DNA of 64,000 bases. It comes from Bathynomus jamesi. Taxonomy: Eukaryota; Arthropoda; Malacostraca; Isopoda; Cirolanidae. The stretch covers positions 186,001-250,000 of the forward strand of contig JAJOZX010001729.1 of NCBI GenBank assembly GCA_023014485.1, in the 5' to 3' direction. The position numbers and the translations under genes are program-made. The notes beneath the pieces were generated by a model, which was given only the letters and a program-made list of their open reading frames with translations, did no database searches and had not been told where the DNA came from. Below, piece after piece: positions 1 to 9,991 of the stretch. Within the stretch, counting starts at the first letter, position 1; every line of letters begins with the position of its first letter.

Positions 1-407
1 GAACTCAGTTGAAGGAAATAATGTAAATCATTTAATAGATTAATATTTTAACGATCAAATAGCGCAGAAATATCTTTATATTATACAGTCCGTTCAGAAA
101 GTCCATTTGTAAAACTGACATGTTACTTTACTGATATATATTCGTAACAAACAGGGAGTAAGAACGATAGGATGTTTCGAATCGGGTGTATAATGAAATA
201 TAAGCCAAACTATAGAGGAATGTCAGGGTATAGGAATGCGCTGTTGCCACATTTTGAAGTGAGAGAAATAAAAACGCTAAATACGCAATGAATGCTTAAT
301 TTGGACAGTAATACTGCCCTTACGTGGTGTGTGTGTAAATAATAATAGTGATAATAATTTCAAAATATGAATCTCCGCCCAATTATTAATTTCCTGTTCC
401 TATTTTA
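1..407. other. AT-rich intronic or intergenic DNA
   Basis: I see no coding signal, RNA gene or clear repeat here. The stretch lies upstream of the first recognisable exon of the NHS/GUK-holder-like gene and is probably one of its introns; the N-terminal exons of that gene are not visible in the window. Confidence 0.5.
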
Positions 408-409
408 TA

Positions 410-1692
410 TCAGGTCATCCCATAAGTAATGTCGTTTTTTACGATAGATTGAGTTTAAACTAGTCCTACTCGGTTTAAGCATAAATTTTCCGAAGGTTAT
501 ATCTAAGAGGAGATCTATCGTGTTTCGCTACATACTTTACAGACCTTGACCAGTGAAGATGTGTGTGTTGCTTTATATGAACCCCTCATAAACATGGCGG
601 TATCAGAAGAGTATATCAGGCATGTAATGCTTTACGAGTTCAAAAAAGGGAATAGTGCTACTGAAGCAACGCGAAACATTCAGAAAGTTTATGGCAACGA
701 TATTCTGCATGTGAGGAAATGTCAAAGATGGCTTCAAAAGTTTAGGAATGGTGACTGCTGTTTGACAGATGCAGCACGCTCTGGACGCCCTGCTGAGTTT
801 GATGATGACCTGCTGTTAGCCGCACTTGAAGAAGACTGTTCAACAACTGTCGAAGAATCGGCCCAGGAACTCAATTCATCCCCGTCCACCATCCATCGAC
901 ATTTGCAACAACTTGGGAAAGTGCCTAAGTTAGGAAAATGGGTGCCACATGAATTGTCGGTCGACAATCTGAGGGTGCGGGTAAACATTAGCACAGCTCT
1001 TCATTCCCGTGAACTCCAAGATCCGTTTTTGCACCGTTTAGTGACTGGTGATGAAAAGTGGATACTGTACCAGAATGTTAAGCGCCGTCGACAGTGGGTT
1101 TGTGCCGGAGAACCAGCGACACCACAGCCAAAACCAAATCCTCACCCTCGGAAGGTGTTGCTTAGTGTTTGGTGGGATAAAAGTGGTGTAATACACTTTG
1201 AAACCTTACCACACAACCAAACAATCACCGCTCAAGTCTGCTGTCAACAACTGGATCGATTGAACACTGCACTGAAAGAAAAGAGACCTTCTTTGGTTAA
1301 TCGGAAAGGAATCGTGTTCCACCACGACAACGCACGTCCTCATACCGCTCGGATCACTTCCGCAAAAATTGAGGAGCTTGGGTGGGAAAAACTTCCACAT
1401 CCTCCATATTCTCCAGACCTTGCGCCTTCAGATTATCATCTCTTCAGGAGTCTGCAAAACTATCTTGACGAGAAACCGTATACTTCTTTTGATGACCTGC
1501 ACCAGTTTTTGTACGTTTTTTGCCTCAAAACCGCCTGAATTTTATAAACATGGCATTGAAAAGCTTGTAGGACATTGGCAGAGTGTCATTGATTCCGATG
1601 GAAAATGTATACTAGATTAAAAAGTTTCAGTTGAGTTTTTTTGTCCTTCAAATTCCGATCTAAAAAACGACATTACTTATGGAATGACCTGA
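410..1692 (+). mobile_element. mariner-family DNA transposon
   Basis: A 1283-bp element flanked by the TA target duplication expected of mariners (408-409 and 1693-1694). Its 32-bp terminal inverted repeats (410-441 and 1661-1692) begin TCAGGTCATYCCATAAG and differ at one position. Length and the single internal transposase gene fit the mariner group. The near-identical ends suggest a fairly recent insertion. It lies upstream of the first visible NHS-like exon. Confidence 0.92.
594..1620 (+). pseudogene. mariner transposase, frameshifted near its C-terminus
   Basis: Cut-and-paste transposase of the D,D34D mariner type. The reading frame is open from 546, but the family-like start is the ATG at 594 (MAVSEEYIRHVML). 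It has an N-terminal helix-turn-helix region and the mariner linker WVPHELS. The catalytic aspartates lie in VTGDEKW, FHHDNARPH and SPDLAPSDYHLF, with 34 residues between the second and third. The first frame ends at 1538 in FLYVFCLKTA. The expected tail (FFASKPPEFYKHGIEKLV) continues in another frame to a stop at 1618-1620, so a small indel lies around 1505-1530. The catalytic residues are intact; only the last 30-odd residues are out of frame. Confidence 0.9.
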
Positions 1693-1751
1693 TAATTTGA
1701 ATATATCGGATGAGTAGCTGATGGCTTGGTTTTTATATTTTAGATTATTAT

Positions 1752-1952
1752 GAGCTATTGAAGAATAGGGACCCCAGCCTTCTTTAGTTAGCTTTATAAT
1801 GCTAACTAACGAAAATATCATGACCTAACCTAACCAATCGTCAAGGGCGTACAGTTAACCTAACGATTGGTTAGGTTAGGTCGTGATATTTTCATTAGTT
1901 AGCCTTATAAGCCTAACTAAAGAAGGCTGGGGTCCCTATTCTTCAATAGCTC
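1752..1952. repeat. palindromic foldback MITE
   Basis: A 201-bp near-perfect inverted repeat. Arms of about 90 bp start GAGCTATTGAAGAATAGGGA and close on a centre around 1841-1862. The arms contain CCTAACCTAACC. It has no coding content. The central 26 bases (1839-1864) recur with one mismatch at 56611-56636 in a second, related palindrome, so this is a member of a mobile family rather than a private hairpin. Confidence 0.85.
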
Positions 1953-2252
1953 CGATTATTATTATTATTATTTAAAATGTATGTTTATTATTTTAGTGTG
2001 GTTGTTGTACTGTTTACTGTATTATTCAACTTTTGAAACAAGCATTGTAATTTCTTTAATAATATTTGATCTTCATTTACAATTGATTGATGCATGATTC
2101 GAAGATTTAATTACTTCAGTTAGTTAAACTAGAACTGATTTTCACAGTAACTAAGGAGTAATTTTATGAAGTAAATACTAAGTGAAGTTTAAAAAAGTGA
2201 TACATATTTCTGTACAAATACATAACCGGAAGGTAAATTTAAAATTTTCCAG

Positions 2253-2620
2253 GGAAGGGAATTCCAGAGACGAAGGTACTCGTTCTTCGTCAGGAAATTG
2301 GTCTGGATCGTCGAGTACTCGAACTTCCCTGGAATCTGATATCCAGCAACAACACAACCACTTTCAAAAACCGACTAGTAGTATTATCAACACTACTCGA
2401 GAAGAGGAGGAGGAGGAGGAGGAGGAAGAAGAGGAAGAGGAGGAGGAAGAAGAGGAGGAGGAGACGAAGAAGAAGAAGAGGAGGAGGAGGAGAAGAAGGA
2501 AGAAGAAGCGAGACAAACTTCTCAGCGAGAAGAGAGCGTTAAAAAGGAAGAAAATTTTGATTTTGTACTGCAGACCTCGCCGTCGTCGTCGTCATTTGAC
2601 CAGGAATCTTTTTTATCTGA
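2253..2620 (+). CDS. gukh: NHS / GUK-holder-like protein, internal exon
   Basis: The exon starts after a TTTTCCAG acceptor and ends at a strong GTAAGA donor (2621). Its first half reads EGNSRDEGTRSSSGNWSGSS, a serine-rich block typical of NHS-family proteins. Its last third, in a different frame, reads ENFDFVLQTSPSSSSFDQES. That second frame ends with two bases (GA) at the donor and joins the first base of the next exon (G at 3444) to give Glu, in phase with the long downstream ORF. The two frames meet inside a GAG/GAA tract, so one base is missing or two are extra there. This may be an assembly indel, a real mutation or a short unseen intron. Confidence 0.75.
2403..2511 (+). repeat. GAG/GAA purine microsatellite inside an exon
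   Basis: About 110 bases of almost pure A/G triplets encoding glutamate in one frame and Lys/Arg in another. It lies exactly where the reading frame of the surrounding NHS-like exon changes. Such tracts slip easily in replication, sequencing and assembly. Confidence 0.85.
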
Positions 2621-3443
2621 GTAAGATCGCGTGATTTTGGCTCCATTTGTTGATCATTGTTTTTACCCCTCTCTCTCTCTTCAGTGCTTTTTCCTTTCCC
2701 GCTTTCTTTTCATATTATTTACTTTCTAAGTAAATATTAGTTTCTTCTCACTAATATATCACTCGCTTGCCATTGTTTCTTTTTTTCTTTGAAGCGCATC
2801 TTATTTTTTTCGTTTTTCTTCTTCTTAGTAACAGTGACTTCCGCGTTGTGGTGCTTCAGCTTAGTTTTCAACAAGTCTAAAAGTAATATAGTTTTGAGTA
2901 TATATTTATTTCATATTTCTATTAATCTATAAAAATAAATGTTCATGGTAGGTTAAAATTGAAGTTCCAAATGTTGAAAATATTATCCTATTTGGACAGA
3001 ATGTTTGAAAGCTTTGTGAGTAATCGTTATAGGAAACACCTTTTCATAAATTTTGCAGTTTTTTTTAACGTATGGCCACTGTTGTAATAGAGAATAGAAA
3101 ATATTTAAATTCCTTCTTCTTTTAATACAGAAAATAAATTCTAAAATACACGCTCAACTTTCATCCGTTTACGACTAAAATTTTTAACTGCGAAAGTTCG
3201 GAATTTCTGCGAGGTCACTTTATTCCGTTATATTTAAAATTACCGTGCGAAGAAAATTAAAACTCGTTTTACGAGACGCGTATTTCTGTTTGCGAACGCT
3301 GGAACGGATCCGTCAGTTTTTTAAAATAATTTTTTTTTAACACTTGGCCAACATTTGGGTGTAAAAAGGTTTTAAAGGTTACCGATTGTTTTTCGAATTA
3401 CGTTCTCGAGAGAGTTTGTTCGTGATTCGTTTGTGCTTTTCAG
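2621..3443 (+). other. intron of the NHS-like gene
   Basis: It runs from a GTAAGATCGC donor to a CTTTTCAG acceptor. It is AT-rich with pyrimidine runs. No gene or mobile element is seen. Confidence 0.7.
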
Positions 3444-6400
3444 GTCTTACCCGATAAGGTCTTCTTCACCCTCGAGCAATCCGGGAACAAATTCTCGTAC
3501 CACCGACGACTTTCCTTCTTCGTCTTCTCAGACGAGCGATGGTACATTGACGCCAACGCAGGACATTCAAGACATTCCATTCCTCGACGACGATACGAGC
3601 AGCGCCTTCTCCTGCGACACTGAAGGATATTACACCTCGTTCCACATCGACAGCGGTCTTCGCTCCGTTAGTTACGAAGGCAATAAACTGGCTAGCGATA
3701 GCGACGCGGAAGTATTCGGGCGAGGAAGTACCGGCACGACGAACAGCTCGGGCAGTCTTGGCACAGTAATAATGAGGAACCCCGAAAAGAAAACTCCTCC
3801 CAAGCCTCCGCAGAGGGTGAGCTCCCTCGAACGGAAAGAAAATCGAGAGAGCATCATTACCGTAATTCACATCAATGGATCAACGTCGTCCAGGGAGGAT
3901 GTTGCCGGTGCTGAAGGACCAGAGAAGGGAGCCTGTCACGACGACAGAGACAGCAGGAGTTCGAAGGATTGCGACAGCGGAAGAGAGACGTCGAGCTCTC
4001 CCACCGAACCGTTGAGCCCTAGACAACAGAGCATTCTGTCTCCCGAACCAGTGGACTGTATAGAATCGGATGCGGATACCGCGGAACGAAAGGAAAGCTT
4101 TCGAATGAAAACGGCAATCAACACTAGCGGAATTCCCTCGATGTGCGTGATAACTCCTCCGCAAAGTGATGACGAAAGTGTCCGATCAGGAAATTTCCAG
4201 TTACCTAGGGACGGTCCCCAAGGTGGACATGAAAAATCCGTGATTGGTGCTGAGTTAAGGGTTCAGCGCAGAGTTGCTAATTTCCAGTCGGCTTCTAACA
4301 ACAAATCAGTCAGTTTTAACACCCCGTGTACAACAGCTGTACGACAACCTGGAGATGGAGCAGTTGCCCCTTCGGTTCCCAGCAGTTCTCCTTCTTTTAC
4401 ATCTCATAGCTCCCACCAGGAATACCCGCCTACTTTAACAGTGATATCACAAAATAGAACTGGTGAACTAAGCGCTCACCTTAAAGTGTTTCCTCCCCCT
4501 CAAGAACCCTCTCCGAAAACTCAACCAGAATTTTATTCGCTCGGCCGATCTGTATCTGAACGTAGGGCAGAAATTCAGTTGAAAGTTCTTGGAGAAAGAA
4601 AACCATCTTCTGATGTTCTTTTGCAGAGGCAGAACACGCGAGATTCTTCTCAAGCAGCTGATGTAACCGAAGCATCAAATTTAGTTTCATTTAAAGAGTT
4701 GCCAACCAACGTTAGTTCAACAGCTCATCCCTTCAGCGCTGTTCCTTCAAATATGAAGCAAAGTGTTGTTATAACACCAACAAATTCCTTAGAAAGAAGG
4801 AAAGCCAGCTCCAAATTAGGGGCACACGTTACTTTAGATTCGGAAGGTAAAGTAGTTTATTCCTCCGATAGTCTACCTCGTCAGAAAGGCCACACTTCCT
4901 TTGAACCTGGACCGTATATCAAGCCACCCCCTATAACAACAACTTCATCGAATGTCACCCAAACCAAAGTTAGACTATCAGCTGTTTCTTCTATTCAAAG
5001 TATGCCATTGCCTCCTGTCCCAGGACAGCAAACAACGCAACAGACTACCACTAGTACGCCTGGATCAGTTACTAGATCAACGAGGAAAGGTTTAGATTCC
5101 CTTATTCATTCAAATGTTACCCCCCAGCAACCTAAATTAGGAACTCGCTCTCAAGTGAATGCGATATCACAGACCTTGTCCGGTCTTAGTGCTCATATGC
5201 AGCCGAGAACAATTAGCCAAATTAATTCTATCCGATCAGCGCAAGTGAAGAGCCCCAAGACAGTTTCACAGGAGGGTCTCAGAAGTATGAGCGAGGAAGA
5301 AAGTGTTCAGTACGATCAGTCAAAAGCAGATAGAAACACTGTAACGTCTCAGCAAAATTATCAAAATAAATTTCAGCTCCAAACGAAAGACAAATCGGAA
5401 CACCAGTCACAAGAAGTAAGTACAAGTAGTGGTCCTCTTTCAAAGAAATACAGATCTAAAGGTAGAGAAGAAGGAAAGCAAGAGGATTCTCGGTCACAAG
5501 AACATGAGCGCCAAAATAATCATAGACAGACATTACAACAGAGTCATCAAACCAGCCAGCAATCATCTCAGTTTCAAGTTCAGGCACCAAATCAGGTGCA
5601 GCATTTATTACAGCAATCCTCGAAGCATACCCTGCAACAAGCTCAACAAAAACTACAACAGCAGCAAGAACAACATCAGCAACTGTTGCAACAACAGTTA
5701 CAACTTCAACAACAACAAAAGCAACAAATATTACAACAGCAGCATATGGAACTACAGAAACAATTAGAGCAGCAGCAGCAGCAATTACAGCAGCATAAAG
5801 CCCAGCAGTTAAGGGAAAGTCAAGCTCGTCAAGCGGAGCAGCAGTTGCAGCACCAAAATAAAAAGGACGTACAGACTCCATCCAATCAAGTGGAAAGTGT
5901 TTATCCAACAAGGCAAGATCTTCAAAGGCAACAACTGGCGCAACTTCAGCAACAGCAGCAACAGCTAGCAGTTTACCAGCAACAGCAACCTATTTATCAG
6001 TCTCAAGAGGACCCTTACTTGTTGAGGCAGCAACAAGAACAAGAAGAACAACTTTTACAACAGCAGCAGCAACAAAGTCAGCAACAACACAGACCACAAA
6101 ATGGGTCTCAAGTAGGTGGTCCTTCTGATGTGATCATGGCCTCTCAAGGAGCTCCTATGTCACCTCAGAGCCAAAGAGGAGCCTACATCCATATCCAGTC
6201 AAAGATTCCTCCGTCTGCGAATCAAGAACAGTCTGTAGTTCAAATAGACTCCATCTCTTATCCAGGAAGATCACAAAGCGCTCAAGGATATCACGTAGGC
6301 ACAACCTCGCGGGCACCAACACCGATTCAGGGATTGAACACTTCTAGTCCCCAACGCTTGCCTACCAACCCACCTTCCTCATTGGAACACCAAAGTCTTC

Positions 6401-7155
6401 GCACTCACCCAGGTACTCCTAACAGTTCCCCATCAACGAATGTTTGCGAGGGAGAGCTCGATCCCACGACCGATAGAGTGTTTTTAGCGCTTGCTCACGC
6501 GAGACTCGCTACTGCTTCGCTAAAACATTTCAAGTCAAACAAATCTACCTTAAGTAATGGTCAGGATGCATCTCAAAGTCTTTCTCCTTTAATGAAACAC
6601 AAAACATCCCTCGTTGTTGAGAATGATGAATTAGTAGATTTTGACAAAACTAATGTACAAAATTCATTTTTGAGAACCAATAGTTATAGATTAGCCACGA
6701 GTCCTTTAACAGAATCCACTAACAATTTTGTGTTAAAACCAGAAACCACTCAGGGAACAAGATCTAACTCTAAAGTTACCGATAAACATTCTTCTAGTTC
6801 TTCTCCCTTAACTGTCACTCCAAAAACACGCTTTAGATATAATTTTTCCAAGTACTCCAATATAGGGACTTACCCAGGGGGAAAACCTCCGGAAAAAAGA
6901 AGTATCAATCCTAATTTGCGAGGGAGGAGGTTGTACGGTGCTCATGTAATGGTAGATCCTTTCCTTTTAAAAGATATTAAAACTCCTAATCAGGCAGTTA
7001 AGGTATCAAAAGAAAATAAATTAAACAGAGATACACCTTCATCTCCACCTTTACCAGCTAAAAACGAAAATATTTCCAACAAAAATACCACACCAAGGAT
7101 TGTTGGAGTTGTTAGAAAACCGTCATCACCCATTAGAGATACTGAAATCTGGTAG
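3444..7155 (+). CDS. gukh: NHS / GUK-holder-like protein, large central exon
   Basis: A 3.7-kb open frame. NHS-family proteins act in actin remodelling and cell-junction organisation; the fly member GUK-holder binds the scaffold protein Discs large. The family signature here is DDDTSSAFSCDTEGYYTSFH (about 3586-3642), followed by Pro/Ser-rich low complexity and VVYSSDSLPR. A long Gln-rich segment (about 5540-6110) follows, then RVFLALAHARLATASLKHFK (from about 6475). It begins at the CTTTTCAG acceptor (3442-3443) with one base completing a codon. It ends at TAG 7153-7155, giving IRDTEIW at the C-terminus. It may be the terminal exon of one isoform. To reach the next large exon a donor leaving one base is needed; phase-compatible candidates are after 4846 (GGAAG|GTAAAG) and 6553. 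The family call is firm, the isoform structure is not. Confidence 0.8.
5540..6110 (+). repeat. CAG/CAA repeat coding for glutamine-rich segment
   Basis: Interrupted CAG/CAA (opa-type) runs within the large NHS-like exon, densest at about 5640-5830 and 5935-6090. They encode poly-Gln mixed with Leu, His and Lys. The mixed codons suggest selection for glutamine rather than a young pure microsatellite. Confidence 0.85.
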
Positions 7156-8835
7156 AGCATATTTCTTACTAATTCTTTTACACTAGTCATTTTGTTACAC
7201 ATTTTTTTTTCCTTTTATTTTCCTCATTTGGCTTAAATGTTCTTCATCCGATTGTATTTACGAACAAAATATATTTAAAAGTTTTAATTTTACGCAACCG
7301 TACATATAATAATAGTTCAGTATTTGGTCATTCGTCAAATTTGCTAGTAAGGACTTAGAAGAATAGTTTTAGTGCTTGCTTCTTCGTGTCATCTTTTATT
7401 TTTTCTTTCTTTAATTGTTTTTCGGTTTTGTTGACTGAAATTTATTTACGCTTTAGCTTTATGGTATCCGTGAGATTCCAGTAAACTTATCGTATACTCG
7501 AAACGTAACGAACGTAATCACGCTCAGATATTCTTCCTCATAAAGGAAGACTTCTTATTTTAACACGAACACTGGAGTAGAACGTGCAGCGCAAAAGAGG
7601 GTTTGTTCTCGCGTCGCGGGACAACGTCCTCAGCACGTCTCTTACTCGTTTTACTTTCGTTTTCGTCAGGAAATGCGCTAGTAAAACCCTTCAGTGAAGA
7701 GACGTTCTCTGGACGCTCTCTTGCGACGGAAGAACGAACCCTCCTCTGCACTGCGCTTTTACTTCAGTCTTTGTATAAAATTGGTCTACTGTTATTGTAG
7801 TTTTTTATGATTTCTCATTTTTATTTATAACGCTTTGTTTCAAAACTGTTATATGACGCTTTATTGTTAGTACCGAAATAACTCTCTCCAAATCTACCTT
7901 TCCCCTCTTCATATTAATCCGGTCTTTTATTCAAACCTTTGATAGAAGAATTTAGATACAGGAAAGCACTCGATAGTCTGTCTAAATTCTTCAGTATGTA
8001 ATTTTATATTCCTAACTTTATGTTTATGTATATTCATTGCTCTTTCAATATGAAAACGGCTTCTTTATCATTCCACTCGAGTTGGTAACCTCAACCTTTT
8101 TCTTTGGAAAGTTACAAAGGTCCCTCATCCTACTTTTCCACACTGACCAACCTAATTACAGAACTTGAAACACCTCCCACCTACACATATATAAAATACG
8201 GAATGGCTCTAACCTCATAGTTTCCCTAGCACAATGTTACCTAATATAAGTTCACTTTTCTTAACTGTACATAAATAGCTAATATTTCATACCAACTGTA
8301 TACGCCATTATGCTTTTAAAATTAGAATTAATTCATCATTCTTAATTTATTTAAGGTGCTTTTGGAAAGGATTTAAAAGGACTTAAGACTTCCGGTCTTA
8401 ATTATTATATAATAGCTAAAAACAACGCTACTGAAGTTAGTTGGTTCATTAATGTTTAAGACAATTTGACACTGATGTATTATACAAATAGTTAACTCTT
8501 TAATACGACTATAATTGTGTATTGTGATAAAAGTCCTTACACATTAACAAGCAATATTATATAAGCTCCGAAATGATGAATTTAAAATTTGCGGAAAATG
8601 TGAACTAAAAAGTTAAATGTAAAATTAAGATTCTAGTAGAGAACTTGTTAGGTAAAATTGATGACGCGTTCATATTTGCTTTAACTGCCGTCTTCAGGCC
8701 ATTATATCAGGAGGAGGAAGTTGGCGGGCTCAGGTATCAGAATAAACTGGGTACTTCTCTAAATACTGAACTAGCTAACTTTTTTTCCTTCCTGAAATGG
8801 TCATTAAGTCGAATATTGGAACTTCGTTTGTTTAT

Positions 8836-8876
<41 letters not shown>

Positions 8877-9898
8877 TTCTCAGTTGAGTGAAACCAAATT
8901 TATCATTTCGAGCCAATGTGACCTCTTTAATATTTGCCTCCATATTTTTTTTGCATGAATGAAGGAAAAATATATCTCTAAATTTATTTGTAAATGTATA
9001 ATAGAGTACAAAATTGACTTACTTTTTACGCTTTTTATAATTTTTATATCTTGTTAGTGTTTAGTTGCTTAAGTTCTCTAACGTTTGCTCTCAGCACTGC
9101 CCCAGATGTGTGAATTATAATCATACAGACTCAGTTGTATTGTTAATAAATTGTTTTATTTATATATACGGAATTGTGTTTGTATATATAACTTACAAAT
9201 TCATATGATGCATGCATTAGTATTTATGATTTTTTATGAACTTTTGTTTTAGTTTTTTTGTTATTTTTCATTATATCTTCATTCAATACGAAAAAAAAAG
9301 TTCAAATTGATGTTAAAAACTGGGGCAGGGTAGATGGCGTGGATTTGGGCATCATGCTATTTTCAAAACTAGTCATTCTTACTTTAAAGATGTGCACTTT
9401 TCATTTTTTTTTTCTTTCCCCGCATAAAAGTATATACAAAGATGTATCGTGTTACGTAATTCTACGATAAAGAAATCATAATTTTATCATCAAATGAAAC
9501 GCGTATAAAAGATTTTAAATTTCTTATTTTTATTTTAAGAAATGAAAAATGCACCTCTGATTTTCTGTTCTTCTAATTAAAAAACATTAAAATCTTAATT
9601 GTCTTTATAGGTCATTTTCCTTACCATTTGCTACACCCTGCCTCGGTCTTCTTTTAATTACAAGCATGGTAATTAGCGAGATGTTTTAAATAATTTTTAC
9701 AAAAAAAAAATATCGTGTTTGTCCTGACCTTTCATTGATCTTTGTGTGGTTTGAGCTTCAATGTTATTAGTAACGTCATTCGATACACTTGCATGTTTGG
9801 AGCGATACAAGACTCGTGTGAGGGAACATTCGTGTGTTATTATATATGGTTAGACATTGCATCTTATATAGTGGGAAAAACCGTTAAAACGTTTAAGA
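7156..9898. other. non-coding, intron or 3-prime UTR of NHS-like gene
   Basis: AT-rich sequence between the two large exons. It holds an (AAT)n microsatellite at about 8839-8876. Short open frames here (for example 7603-7800) have no recognisable product. If the stop at 7155 is used in some transcripts, the first part is 3-prime UTR; otherwise it is intron. Confidence 0.55.
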
Positions 9899-9902
9899 AT
9901 GG
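9899..9902 (+). CDS. gukh: possible alternative first coding exon (ATG G)
   Basis: ATGG followed directly by a consensus GTAAGT donor. It leaves one base, which exactly fits the exon beginning at 9992 and yields Met-Gly-Leu-Val-Tyr-Glu-Ser. The start has A at -3 and G at +4. This would give an isoform with only the C-terminal part of the protein. The support is phase and site quality only; there is no transcript evidence. Confidence 0.4.
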
Positions 9903-9991
9903 GTAAGTTTTCGAAAGTATTTTTGAATTATGATATAATTTTAAATTTTATTTCTGATAAATTTCTTCATATTTATATTTACTTTTTGCAG

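Noticed and set aside
1800..1880. Telomere-like CCTAA repeats as an interstitial telomere
   Set aside because: Only two adjacent units occur, and they are part of the palindromic MITE arms, repeated in the relative at 56519-56720.
2182..2634. A 150-codon protein with a Glu run followed by a Lys/Arg run
   Set aside because: Its start lies in intron sequence and its second half is the wrong frame. The other frame gives NHS-like protein and fits the splice phase.
5456..5911. Minus-strand 151-codon Val/Ala-rich frame
   Set aside because: It is the antisense reading of the CAG/CAA repeat.
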